Shown piece by piece: positions 12,561 through 25,500 of a stretch of 64,000 nt of DNA. Each line of letters starts with the position of its first letter. Position 1 is the stretch's first letter. Made by a program: the position numbers and the translations under genes. This DNA comes from Athripsodes cinereus (taxonomy: Eukaryota; Arthropoda; Insecta; Trichoptera; Leptoceridae), in assembly GCA_947579605.1 (NCBI GenBank), contig OX388307.1, positions 28,559,237-28,623,236 on the forward strand, read 5' to 3'. Below the pieces are notes generated by a model. That model did not search any database. It had not been told where the DNA came from and was given only the letters and a program-made list of their open reading frames with translations.

Positions 12561-15500
12561 GTTCAAAATATGAATTACAACAAGCTTACAAACTACTTTT
12601 ATACATGTTTGTATATGTTTTGTGGTTCTTTGTTAACTACACCTGTTGAAAGGAAGCAACAAAGTGTGCATGAAATTACATTATTATGTTATCAAATTTT
12701 AAAAATGTCTATTTTTCGATAATTATAATATCAATAATAAGTTTTGTCATGGAAATATTTTGTATATTGATAGATAATCAACATTCGTAACGGAAGAATA
12801 CATCTTTGTAAATATGGAAAATAGTATTTACAATGTAATTTCATAATCACAAAGACCTACAAAGGTGTTTTTAGCTTATTCAAACAGATATAAAATTGTC
12901 ATCAATACTAATATTTAAATGATTGACAACATGTCAGTGACGTGCTTGCCATACATGCCAAATTCAAACTGATAAAATTGTCGTAATACTTATATTTAAA
13001 TGATTGACAACATGTCATTGCGACGTGCACAATGGCTAAGCATGCCTACAATGCTATGCTTTCTATACATGTTGAATACTGACACATACCTTTATAACTG
13101 CATGCAAGACTGCAAAGTTTCTCAAACTCATAAATTAACTGGTAAAAAACTGCATTATATGAATATATTTCTTTATAAAATTGCTTGTAGTCAATGTATA
13201 GTAAAGAAGAAATAAATAAACCAGAAATAAAATAATAAATAAAATAGAAAAAATTGGATTAGTTTACAATGATAAAATAACATCTCAAATTTTACCGCAT
13301 ATCCCAAAATTTCTTAAATCTAACTTATATTAAATAATCCGAGATATCAAAAAGTAATGAGTAAGTAAATGAAGTTACTTTATTGGGTATGAATAAAATG
13401 GTATAAATGCTGAGTGTATTGCCTTAAATAATTTCTTACAACCAACCAAATTTAAGGCAAAAACACAAGTTAAAATTTGTGGTCTTCTAATATTCAATAC
13501 AAAAAGGATGAACTGTATAAAAATTCTGGTTCCACCACTGCAACATGGATCTTAAAATAGAAACATTTTTTATTTTGCAAATTATAACGGAAATAAAAAC
13601 TACTGATATTATTAAATTGACTATTCTTGTATATGGAAAATTATAAAGAAAAAAATACACTATAAAATAATGTTGATACATTTTAATATAATTGTCATTA
13701 TGTAACAATAAAAAATGTGAGTTCCTTATACAACTTAAAGCAATCAACCTTGAAAGGTTTGGGCAAAGCGTTGCGAGGCATCCATGCAGTTAAAAGTGTA
13801 CGGTTGTAATTTTAACTCTCAGATCTTATGTTTGTAACCACTGCCTGTACAATATGATATTATGTCACGTCTTAATCCTCAAACGATAAGTCTGAATCAG
13901 TACTTCGTGACTATTTGACTACTCTTGCACTTGTGTTGTATAAATTTCTAATTGTTAATTTATATGAAGCTCTGTACGACTTTGCAGAAAAGTTTTAATC
14001 ATTTTTCTATTTATACTAAACATGATGTGTTGTTATGTTATGTAATGTGTACAGTTGTATTAATTTGTGTATAGTGATTTTTTTTTTATTTAAATAATTT
14101 TTTAAAATTAAAAATAAATATTTTTTTCTGTGAATATTTAAAAATTAAAGTGAGTACATATTTTATTTGTATTATTTTTTTTAACAATATTACAAGTGTT
14201 TATTGGAATAGATGTTTTAATTATGGTGTATGAATTTACTAATCAATGAAATTTTTGTAAATTATTTATTTAAGATTTCAGTATTAACCAGTATTATTTT
14301 TTATTTCGGTATTAATTTTTTTATTAAATATATACTTAAAAAAAAATTCAAGTAAAAATATTTTATTCTTGAAATTATTTAACATACTTAATACACATAC
14401 ATTTATACAATTATAATACATTTAAAAAATATTCATTCCCTCAAAAAAGAATTTAATATATTTTTTAGTTCTTTAAGATTTTTATTAGAATTATACCATA
14501 CCATCGTGTCACATTCCAGAAGTGGGATACCCAGGAGATCGGTTGTTAGAATTCTCCATTATTATTTTTGATTTACTTTTATATAAGCAGTGCAAAAATT
14601 GCAGTTAGTTTGCGATCATTTATCAATTAATTTATGTATGATATTTATCTTGTATTATTTATCTACATTTTTTCCAAATTCAAATTTAAATTTTTTTGTT
14701 ATACATCTAAAAAGTCAGTGTCCGGTGGTAAAAAAATTCTCCGATTGAAATGTCTTGTCAACTAAAAAATAATATTCTTAATAGATTAAAAATGAAATGT
14801 TACTAAATAAGTTAATAAGGAAATCATAAAAATAGCTAAGTATATTAGTTTATTTATAAACTAAAAAATGCCCAAGTGCAGATATCAACATTTTTTTTAA
14901 ATCAAAACATAAATAAATGTTTGTTTCAAGTGATTTGTAGCATAAGATTATCAACATAAAATCGTCAAACCATGACTGTAGTAGACTGTATCAGCCGTAT
15001 TCACAGAGAAATTTATATTTATGCTTTAATAACTAGACATGTCTTAAGTTAAGCTTGACTAAATGAAAAATATTCTAGCACATAACAATTTTTATTCCTG
15101 GTTAAAACAATATATTTCTTAAAAAAAAAAAATTTTTCTATGGTGCACCTACTCAATAACGTATTGAAAATTTTAATTTTTCTTAAACAAAATTATTACA
15201 AAAAACATATAAAAGTTTCATAGAACACACAAAACTCTATGTATCATAAAATCAATAAGTAAAATAAAAGAAACAAATACAAACACAAATTTTCTATTTA
15301 TAAGGAATAATTTTAATCAATCATAAAGTTGGAACAATGCTACTCCGTGTTTATGAGTGAGATGTAACTTTTTTCTTTCTCCGTACCCACGTCAAAGATT
15401 CAATCCTCAGATGTCGTCCTACAGACTTGAATCTTGAAAGAAAAATGCGAAATATTCTGTGGGTTAGTTTCTTTTATCTGTTGCGTAAACAAAAAGTTGT

Positions 15501-15668
15501 CATTTAGTCTGGTCTAACATTTGAAATGCAGGTTATTCCTTAATTTAGTATGAATGTATAATTCATTGTTTATTGCTTTGATAGAAACAATTTGCCAATA
15601 TTGTATTAATTTTTATGTAATATATATTCCTGATTTATTAAAGTAATAAAAAGGTTGAGATTAGCAAC
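12561..15668. other. intergenic, no gene recognised
   Basis: Mostly very AT-rich. A short LINE-tail remnant lies at 13150-13220 (GCTTGTAGTCAATGTATAGT). Otherwise featureless to the eye. Confidence 0.6.
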
Positions 15669-16553
15669 TAGAGGGTATCTTTTCCCGGATTATTTTTGTT
15701 CCCGGGAAACGGGAAATTTTAAAATGAATTTCCCGGGATTCCCGGGAATCCCGGGAAATTCATTATTATATTTATAAATATTCAATTTTCAACAAATTTG
15801 GTATAAAAACTCTCATAACTTGTTGACCCTTGCAAACATTTTGATTTGATAAAAAAAAATCAAATTTTTGTTACCAATATAAGTAATTTGCTTAAAAAAA
15901 ACTAAATAGCTGACTGAGGAGATTTATTTAGGTACTCTATGTTATATCAAAATAAAAATTGTTTACAAAATATATAAACTTTTAATTTTTGATCATCCTA
16001 TCAAGCAAAAAAATGTTATGGATTTTGGCAAAGCTTTTTAAAGATTTTTGACTTTAAAAAATGAGAAATTTCGACAAAAAAAGATTTTTTATATCGGTTA
16101 ATATCCATGAATAAAACAAAAAAAATGACAGTTGGCTGCACAAATATTTTTAAGAACTATCTAACTTTTCGAAATATGTAAAAAAAAAACATGAAAAATT
16201 GTAGGATTCTTATACATTGTCGGCCAAACACACCTCCGATTTCGAATTATATTTAGAATAATTATGCTTCTTTCAAACGAATACATTGAAGCTATAATTA
16301 AGTTTTTTTTTAAAGTATAACACTTATATTGGTAATTAATATTATTTTTCATATTTTCATATCAAAATATTCGTCAGCTTCTACAAGTTTATCACGACTA
16401 TTACAGTTAACTAAACAAAGATTTCGGTATCGGTATGGCAATCTGCATGACAAATAATTTGTATTTTTTCCCGGGAAAGGATTCGTTTTTTTCCGGGAAA
16501 CGGGAAATAAAAATTAGAGGGTTTTCCCGGGAATTCCCGGGAGTAACCCTCTA
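15669..16553. mobile_element. CCCGGG-ended MITE, copy 1
   Basis: Terminal inverted repeat TAGAGGGT followed by CCCGGG-rich blocks, 885 bp, flanked by the exact 8-bp duplication TTAGCAAC (15661-15668 and 16554-16561). The interior is AT-rich and has no convincing coding frame. Its core is also found, diverged, inside 52991-53711. Confidence 0.85.
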
Positions 16554-16849
16554 TTAGCAACACTTTAATATTATCATCTGTGTGGCATCCACCATTTCTG
16601 AGAATTATCATATTTTCAAATTCAGTTTAAAAAAAAGTAGGATGGGAACAAGCAGGCGCGTGCCTTCCATACATGCAAAAATGCAATGCATGCCCTAAAA
16701 TAAATAAATAAATCTTAAAAATGACATACTATAGTAGTTAGAAATTCACAAATAATCTTAAAATGATGTTCTACACTACAATATTACACAATTTTCTATA
16801 TTAGCGGCCTAATGTTCTAATGTTATTGTAATAGAAATGGTTTATTTAT

Positions 16850-16978
16850 TTATTTATTCATTCTTTATCACAATACATACAATTTTATAGAGAAATGCAT
16901 TAAAATTAAATATAATCGATATACGATGGCGAGTTTATCACAAAGGTGCGATATCTGCCAACTAACTCAAAATAATTT
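16850..16978 (-). mobile_element. LINE 3' end (CGATAAACTCGCCC family)
   Basis: TTTATTCATTCTTTATCACA at the tail, GGCGAGTTTATCACAAAGGT, GCGATATCTGCCAACTAACT. Confidence 0.65.
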
Positions 16979-17662
16979 ATTGTGATAGAGGATCATCCAG
17001 ATCTTTTTTAAGTGCATGGTTTAACACAATGGTTTGATATATATTTTACCGGCCAGCCGGGGTTTCCTGTCTTGTAATATATACTATTTATTATTACAAG
17101 TCTTAATAGATTTTATGATGTTTTTACATCAGGGCACGTGGTGTAAGTATTAAAATGTAGCATTGCCAGTTTATAATTATAGATCTAACATAGTTGTATT
17201 TAACCAATTAATAATAACAATAAAAATAATAATTACTATTACTCTTGATAAAGTGTCATTTGTTCCATACGTGGATTACTTTATAGTTGATTGTTCTGTC
17301 TGCATAATTATATATTATATTGAATAGGACTTATCTGTCATTGCTAATTATTACAATATCAGGTGTCATACAAAGCCAACCCCTTATCTTAAAACAATTA
17401 TATATTTTTTTAACGCAGCGGCAGAATTGCCATCCACACTTCTCAGCATTATACAACCAGATAAGTCTTCATATGATCAGTCATGATCACACAAAAACTT
17501 AACAGTCTAATGTAGGGAAAAATTCACCTATCCAGATATACAGGATATCAAAGGATTAGGCTCAAAATGCGGGCTCAAAATACCAGCATTGTGCCTGAAA
17601 TATCTGTGTTCAGAAACTTTCTAACAATATTACAAGTGTTTATTATAATCATCATCCCAATT

Positions 17663-17960
17663 CTTCTATATGACTGTGAATCTTGGCACTTAACCAAGGC
17701 TCAAGAGCGGAAGATACTAAGCTTTGAAAACAAGTGTCTTAGAAGGATTTTGGATGTCAAATGGTATGAACATGTTACAAATGATGCTGTGCGCCGGTGT
17801 ACCCAGCAGAGACCTGTAATCTCCGTAATACAGGAGAGACAATGGTCCTGGCTGGGACATGTTTTGAGAATGCTCACTTATAGTTGGCCAAAAAGAGCAC
17901 TGTTCTTCCATCTGCAAGGGTTCAGTCGGCCCGGGCGCCCCTTTTTCACAATACTGATCG
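17663..17960 (+). mobile_element. LINE reverse transcriptase C-terminal fragment
   Basis: Open frame with LLYDCESWHLTKAQERKI, KCLRRILDVKWYEHVTN and RQWSWLGHVLRM, the conserved thumb-side end of RTE/LOA-like non-LTR reverse transcriptases. The catalytic core is missing. The fragment is preceded by unrelated AT-rich DNA. Confidence 0.75.
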
Positions 17961-18794
17961 ACTACAAACAAATTTTCGACAATAACGCATAATTACACAG
18001 TACATTGTAGGTAGATTGTTGAAAAGTTCGCCAGTAGTCAATCGCTAAGTACAGTTTGTCTATTACCCCTGCATAAGTTAATGTTTGTAATATAAAATTT
18101 ATTTATTTTGTAAAAATAAATAAAATAAATAAATTTATATGTTGTTATACACAATCTCATTGCTTATAGTTATATCTTTATAAATAAAATTCAAGTTCAT
18201 TGCAAGCAAATACCACATCTAATCTTTGTATAGTTTTTATTGAGGCAATCATCAATATTTTTGTTATTTCATTACAAATATAGCAAATTGCAAATTTATC
18301 TCTTAACTTTTATTGGCACATAGAGGATGACTTGCCAATTATCGCTGTTATCCGACTAGCTACCCCACTTGTTGGAGATGCTGTGATAATAATTACAAAT
18401 GAATAAAAATACCTATATTTAATTTTTATATCTATATAATATGTTTATAATGTGTTTCAAACTACATTTTTGTGTATAAGCGATGGCTGCTTGTGCGATG
18501 AATGAGTGGAATGTGTGATACTTAAATAATTGACTTAACTGTGGTAAATATTTGTGGATGACAGCTGAGTTGTGAATGTCTTATTTTTATTTTTGTAAAC
18601 CATATTTATAGTTTTTGTCTGTTTTGTACTTTTTACTAATAAATAAAATAAAATTAAAATAAAATATCTGCACTCACAGACATGGAATAACTGCCATATC
18701 AATTGTTATACCTGTCTTAGTGTCATTTTATTCAGAGATTACCGCTGTTTTGTCTTTACGCCTTAATAAAATTATCCTAAATAGAGTGGAAGAC

Positions 18795-18980
18795 CTTTTT
18801 TATTTCCATAAAGCCCCCAGCAAAGAATAGATCTCTTACTCTTTTTCATAAGTTTTCAAGTGTCCTGTAAAAGGCAGATATTCGTAAAACATATATAAGA
18901 CATTGAACATCTCCCATCCTGAATGTCTTATTTTTTATAAGCACGGAGAGAATGACTTGAAGGTTTATTAACAATATATA
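18795..18980 (+). mobile_element. SINE-like family copy
   Basis: ATAAAGCCCCCAGCAAAGAA, AAGTTTTCAAGTGTCCTGTA, AAAGGCAGATATTCGTAAAA, CATCCTGAATGTCTTATTTT. A shorter 3' fragment of the family lies at 18308-18390 (CTAGCTACCCCACTTGTTGG). Confidence 0.65.
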
Positions 18981-19712
18981 TAAATATATATGTATGGAAA
19001 ATTGAGCTAGTCCCAAACTAAAATATGATTGTATTATGTGTACTATCGTGTCGATACATATACCTACTCAAATACATGTCTCGTATGTTTGGTGCCTTAT
19101 TATACGCAGTCAATATACTGGGTACTCCACTTGTGCATAAGCGCAGTGATGGTGTAAATATATAGACAGATGATAAAATCATGCATTTTTAAACAGATTA
19201 ATCGATTATATTGTGAGTTATGTGTAGAAACATTGTAATTGTTGTAAATGTGTTAGTTTATACAAACATAATATTATATTTCCATGAGAAGCAATATCAA
19301 TATAAATGACAAGCAGTTTTCTATTATTACTGCAGTACATTGTAATTATCATAATGAGCTGGTACAGTGCATCGGTGTTATTCACTAGAGACGAATGTAA
19401 GTGTATCCAGAATTTATACCTAGGTGCATTTGATAATATAAGCACTGTGATTATAACACTTCTCACTGAAACTCATGCTCCTTGCAGGGTAAATAGAATG
19501 ATTTCGTCGCCATCTACTCATATCCTTGCACAAATTTTCAACTTAATTAACCTGTGTATTAATTGTTTACATATATTTGATATCAGTATACCCAAACAAA
19601 ATATATTTTTCTAATAATTATAAGAAATGGAATTTACTGCCTCGCTTGACAAGTGTATTTTGAAGTAGTATTTCGCAAACAATTAATAAATATATTAATA
19701 GACAACTAAAAA

Positions 19713-19900
19713 AATCATATTTTTGATTTAAAACCACTCTAGATTAATCATTCCAGTTTAGTCAACTCACCGATAGTCAACCTATTTGAATAGGTATTAA
19801 CTAGGTAGGTATGTTGTATATGATACACATACACATTGAGTTTCCTTTAGGAGTTAATTGGAATGATTAATCTAGAGTGGCTTTACATCAAAAATATGAT
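19713..19900. mobile_element. foldback MITE with CCACTCTAGATTAATC arms
   Basis: AAATCATATTTTTGAT then CCACTCTAGATTAATCATTC, mirrored at 19857-19900. The centre contains GATAGTCAACCTATTTGAAT. Relatives at 12480-12560 and 38190-38365. Confidence 0.65.
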
Positions 19901-20114
19901 TAGCATCTACACTTCTTAGTAAGTCAATCCAGTATTCGACATCCGATTGTGTCAAAATTCCATAAAGAATAACTAAAAAAAATCTTAAAAAACACCTAAA
20001 TTAATGTTGTAATCTGATAATATACGGAATAGTGTACTGTGAAAGAAAGATTTCTTAGCTTATGATTTGATATACTTGTATATAATTTTTGATAAATGTA
20101 TATATAATATTACG

Positions 20115-20774
20115 TATGTAATTGAAACAAGTTTTTCTTTCTACTATAGATTATTGATTCCGAGAGAGACGTCTTTCGACTTATCAGGTCATTATCAATC
20201 AATTGATAATGACCTGATAAGTGGAAAGACGTCTCTCTCGGAATCAATAATCTATCTTCTTCTTCTTCTTCTTCTTCCTAGCCTACTCCCGTCCACTCCT
20301 GGACGCAGGCCTCCTCCATCGCCTTCCACGCCGCTCTATCTTGGGCTCTTATTTTATAATACGGCATCTTGGTTGTTGTTTTGGAGGGTTTGTTGGCGTT
20401 ACCTCACCACGCTTGCCATGCGGGTTGGTGAGTCGCAGTATCCTGGAGGTTCGGGTGTTTTGTGAACTTTTCCGGATTTTAATTGGTGCAGCTGCTGCCC
20501 TACATCATGGAACCATATCACATCATATTTGGTACGGTGGTATGGGGATTTTCGAGGTTGCCTTCCTGGGGGAAAAGCTGACACAGGTATTTCCTCCTGT
20601 GTAGATGTTACAGATATACCGCTGCTACTCGGTCGCCAGAGCCTCGTTAGTTGTCTAGCAGGGAATACCACGTGCAGGTGAGGTTGACATTTGGGTTGGC
20701 TAGGTATTATTTGCCATCACCCCATTATCCCCCAATAATCTATAGTAGAAAGAAACACTTGTTTCAATTACATA
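20115..20774. mobile_element. long foldback element split by a later SINE-like insertion
   Basis: Without the insert 20256-20733, the sequence is a nearly perfect palindrome with 85-bp arms, from TATGTAATTGAAACAAGT at 20115 to its complement ending at 20774. The centre is at about 20198. Confidence 0.8.
20256..20733 (+). mobile_element. SINE/LINE-end repeat inserted in a foldback arm
   Basis: Begins with a CTT run, then CCGTCCACTCCTGGACGCAG and GGCCTCC, a motif widespread in arthropod retroelement ends. It is flanked by the 10-bp duplication AATAATCTAT (20246-20255, 20734-20743). GC-richer than its surroundings. Frames within it are not recognisable proteins. Confidence 0.7.
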
Positions 20775-21782
20775 AATATGGAATTCTACTACGTGTGCAC
20801 CGACACAATTAATACAATTAATATAATATTACCATTTACTGCAGAGATTTGTGTCAATATTAAATAGGTATTATAATTCCTCATGATTTTATCTTTATTT
20901 TCGTGATCATATTTTTAAAATTACGGTCTCATCTGCAGGCAATAGTAAATTTATGAATTTGTTAAAACACTCAACACCTTCACAGTCTAAATCCATCTAG
21001 AATATCTTGTTTTATTGGCATAAAGAGGATGACTTGCGTGTATTTGGTTTAGTGGGTTTTTTTAAAGATAGCATGATTGTATAGATAACGTTTTCTGAAA
21101 TGAAACTAGTAACAATGTGCTATAAGATTCCATTGTGATGTAGTAATAATAATAATAAGCTTTGACAATTTCACGTCCCGACTGTCCAACTTTGTATGAC
21201 GTATAAAATACAAATTGATGATGAGTCAAATGCCGTCATTGTTTATCAATTAAATTATCTGTTATTAAACTGAGTTATTAAATCATTATTATTATGTCAA
21301 CCATGTCAAAAACTAAATGAAACTGATTTGAAATTTATCTAATTAAACTATAAGAGTAATAGGGAGTCCATAGTATGTATAATAAACCTTAGTTCTAAGT
21401 TTTCAATATTTTATAATTTACAATTTAGTGCATGTTTGGATATTTGGATTAGTTGTAAGTATCAATACAATGATAAAATCATCCTCTGTACAGCAAATAG
21501 TCAATTGTCTTATGCTAGTCTTGGACTTTGAATCAAAAGATTCCACATTTGAATCCTTGTTCATGAAACAAATGTTTAGAATATTTACTATTTTTTTTTT
21601 ATTGATTAATTGGATTTGGGTGCAGATGACAAAACCAATCAGAAACCTCGATTGGAGAACCATGTCTACACAATGCAACATTGTGTAAAATCTAATCGGA
21701 AGAAGTGAGAAAGGTGTCCCAACGCTTAGAAATTGGCTCTAGGCTGGCTTAAGTGATCGCTTTCGGTGTCCTGAAACAAGCA
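20775..21782. other. intergenic, no gene recognised
   Basis: A short SINE-like fragment near 21005-21050 (TATTGGCATAAAGAGGATGA). Frames on both strands at 21418-21688 are not recognisable. Confidence 0.55.
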
Positions 21783-22070
21783 TATTTGTACATTATGAAG
21801 GTATTTGGGGAAATATTTAGGCTTATTTAAAGTACTTTTAAGTCATTTGGGACATATTTAGGTTTACTATGAAAGTATTTGGGGACATATTTTGGTTTGT
21901 TATGAGTACCATGAAGGTACTTAGGGAACACACTTAGGTTAAAGACTATGAGTACCTACTATGAAAATATTTGTGGACATACTTGGTTTATTATGAGTAC
22001 TATGAAGGTATTTGGGGACATATTTAGGTTTATTATGAGTACTTGGAAAGTATTTGGGGGTATGCATTCA
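21783..22070 (+). repeat. degenerate tandem repeat upstream of transporter gene 1
   Basis: About six diverged units around GAGTACTATGAAGGTATTTG followed by GGGACATATTTAGGTT. Unit spacing varies (roughly 35-60 bp). It ends about 490 bp before the ATG of gene 1. Confidence 0.7.
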
Positions 22071-22560
22071 AAGTGATAAGCAATACACTTGCGCAGTGAA
22101 CAAAGTACGGTCAGTCAGTAGTAAAATTTGAGTGTAGTATTTTCCAAATAAAATTCCAAAATTAATCTCCAGTCAATCCAGCATTTTATAATATTTGAAT
22201 ATTTTACTCCGTCGAACCGATTGTTAAAAATTCTCTACAAAAACCCAATGCTCAGTAGGAGTCAAGAATTTAATATTTTACCAAAAGTGTGGATATTAAT
22301 TAATAATGTTTAATAAATAATTGTCACCCTACTGTAATAGGTAAAACCAAATAGAGTGAAGATTTAAATGCATTGCTACTCGTTATAAATCAATGATCTT
22401 TCATACAACGAGATCACCTTCACACAATGAAAACCGTCGCTACAATAATTATCTCTACTGTCTCCAACTCACACACAAACACACCCGAGCGTTGTATTGT
22501 AATAGTTTAATAATTAAAAATTATTTTATTATACAATAATTGTTTGAAACAAACGACACC

Positions 22561-25500
22561 ATGATGCAAAATGAATCGACGGACAATCTTCTGGATGCAA
22601 GTAAGACCTATTATCATTTCCAGTTTAATCTTTTTAATATTGTTTAACATAGTTTTTGTGTTGTGGACAATAGTATTATGTTCATTTTTAAATCAATTAA
22701 TCACAAAAAACACTGTTTCATTTTCACTATAAATTTTTATTGCCTCGAACGTTTTGTCCACACTAAAAGACATTTTCAAGAGGACCATTTTTGTTTTATA
22801 TATTCTTTTTTTTCGTATTAAGATAAACAGTTTTTCGTTCAAGACATTACCAACAGTAACGTAAATGGTATAATTTTTTTTGAAGATTTGAATTGTTTTT
22901 TTAATTATTATAAGTGAAATTCAATATTTGATCACTGCGCAATTAAAGCATTATGTTACCTTTGTAAAATTTTCATGGGCCCAATAAAAAAAAGTTAATA
23001 ATGGCATTTATGGCAACTTAAAACTGTTTCTGTTTAATATTTTTGAGACCATTAAACTTCATTATTAAAAAATAAATGAATAAAAAAAATGTTAAAATCA
23101 TTCTACAAGGAATGTATTGCCATAACACAAAATAATTGTTTAAATAATGTTTGAAGTATTGTAATAATTTGTTTAATTTGATTATATTAAACTTCATTTT
23201 TAAAAAAATAAATACCTAAATAAAAATAATTTAAAATCATTCTACAAGGAATGTATTGCCATAGCACAATAATAGCTTAAGTATCTAATGGTTGAAATAT
23301 TGTAATAATTTGTTTAATTTGATCATATTAAAATTCTGACTAAATTAAAATACAAAATTTTACAATGGCGGCGAACAGACAGCTGGATGCGAATGTCAAT
23401 CATCAATCGCTAAGCAAAAATCTTAAATCTTTCGGCGACAATTCGGAGTTCAATTACCCGTCCGTGAGACGTAACGAAGGCATTCATTCAAATATTTCTT
23501 CAGAAAATGCTCCGAATTGTCGTCAAAAGATTTTAGATTTTTGCTTGATGATTGATGATTGACGTTCGCATCCAGCTGTCTGTACGCTGCAATTCACAAT
23601 CTTATTAATTTTAAAGTAATGTACACAATTTTTTATCAATATGCATTCAGTTAAAATTTTATGTAATTATGTACTTATTATTGTTAAGTAAAATCCAATA
23701 TTTGCTATAACTAATTACTTTAAGCAATGAGTGCTGTCTTTTTCAATTATCAGATAATGTTTTGTTTATTTACATGCTTGAATATTATTGTATGTTAAAG
23801 GTGTTTAGTGTATCTTGTCGTTCCAATTACTTTATCAATAAACTAAATTGTTATAAAATAGGAAATATTATGTCCTCAAGCTTATCAAAACGCCAATACA
23901 CTAAATATTATAGCGTGAAATATTTTGACATATCCTCGTTGCATGTTCGAAATCTCCTATATGACATAACTCGATCACCCAGTTCCATAGGTCAACAGGT
24001 CAAAATTTTACAAAATCAAGTTAAATAGTTTATCATGTGTAGAATGTGATGTTCTTTTGTTTTCACAAACAAAAAATTATAAAAATGAAATATATTTTAT
24101 ATCGTAAACACATGTTTTTTGTGATTTTAGTCTACCACTGTAACTCCTCAAAACTTAATGCCATTTTTCAGAATTTCAAATTGTTTACTTATAAATCTAG
24201 ATGATCAAACTATGCTATTGAGTAAATAGTCTTCTTCTTATGGAGCCCTTGCTGCATAAGGTTGTGCACGTGGACGGAGCCTATATGCGGCAGTGGGTGC
24301 CCCCCGTGGGTCTTGAACCAATTCTGACCAGGTCTTTCTGTCAGCAGCAATGCTTTTTGCATCCTCGGGCTTTAGTCTTCTGTGGAGAAGGTCGGATTCT
24401 ATGTGCTTCAGCCACATTTTTCTCGGAGCTCTTCTGTTAGTTTTAAGAATTAATTGAGTAAATATAGTTATAATAATTAATATTTATTTTCTAAAAGATA
24501 TAACCACTCTCCTTTACAGTCTTCACCTTTGCGGTGAGTGAGTGATAAAAATCATGATTCAGAAAGATTATTTTGAAATGTGCCTTTTTGTGGAAAACCA
24601 CTGCAATGACTCATTTTAGAAGTCATAATATAACATAACATCTTATGAAAAATAGAGGTTTTACCCTCGTCTTAAATACCTCCTCAATTTCCAGTATCTG
24701 CAAATCTTGTGTGATTTTGTTTCTACAACATATTTTCTATAATAGAAAATGAAATAAAAAAATATATACTTGTATAAATGAGTAGTTTTCTCTTTTTAAA
24801 TACAAGTGGAGATTCACGAAGAATTACAATTGATATCACATGAATACTTGCTATAAAACAACACATATTGATTTTGAAATCAAATCTAAAATTTTGTCAC
24901 AATGAGCACATAGCAGACTTTAATCTTGCAGTGACAATATCAATATGTATTTAAATGTTTCATATTTACCTGATAACTTTAATAACAACAAATTATTGTC
25001 TTATGAAAGTATTTTAAGTACATGTTGACCTAATTCCTTACTACTATCACTACTTAGTATTGAAGGTTTGTGAATAAAGGCAATCAAGTCAATTTTTGGT
25101 GTACCTAATTCAATCAGCCATCTTCATTCCTGACGACGTAAGAAAATAACAAAACTGTGTAAATTCTCTCTTTATCATTTGTAAACACCGTCTGCATGTG
25201 CTCGGTAATAGGTGTGCTGAGACAATAGACTTATTTTTCGATGGAGATGGCTCTGTGAGGAGGAAGATGATAGAATGTTTTAATCAGACTTATTCTGAAA
25301 TTACAAATTTAATTTAATGTTTATTTTATAATTTAATTTTTATCAAGATTACTGTAGTCATTAGTTTTCATTTTTTTTTTTTGTGAAATTGTCCACTTTA
25401 TACTTGTAGTATTTTTTTGTAATCAAAGGCTATTATGCCGTAAATAAATAAATAAATAAATGAATAAAAAAATAAAAAAATGTCCAATATGATATTCTTT

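Noticed and set aside
23365..23562. Frame starting MAANRQLDANVNHQ inside intron 1
   Set aside because: Lies within a foldback MITE; no independent support as a gene.
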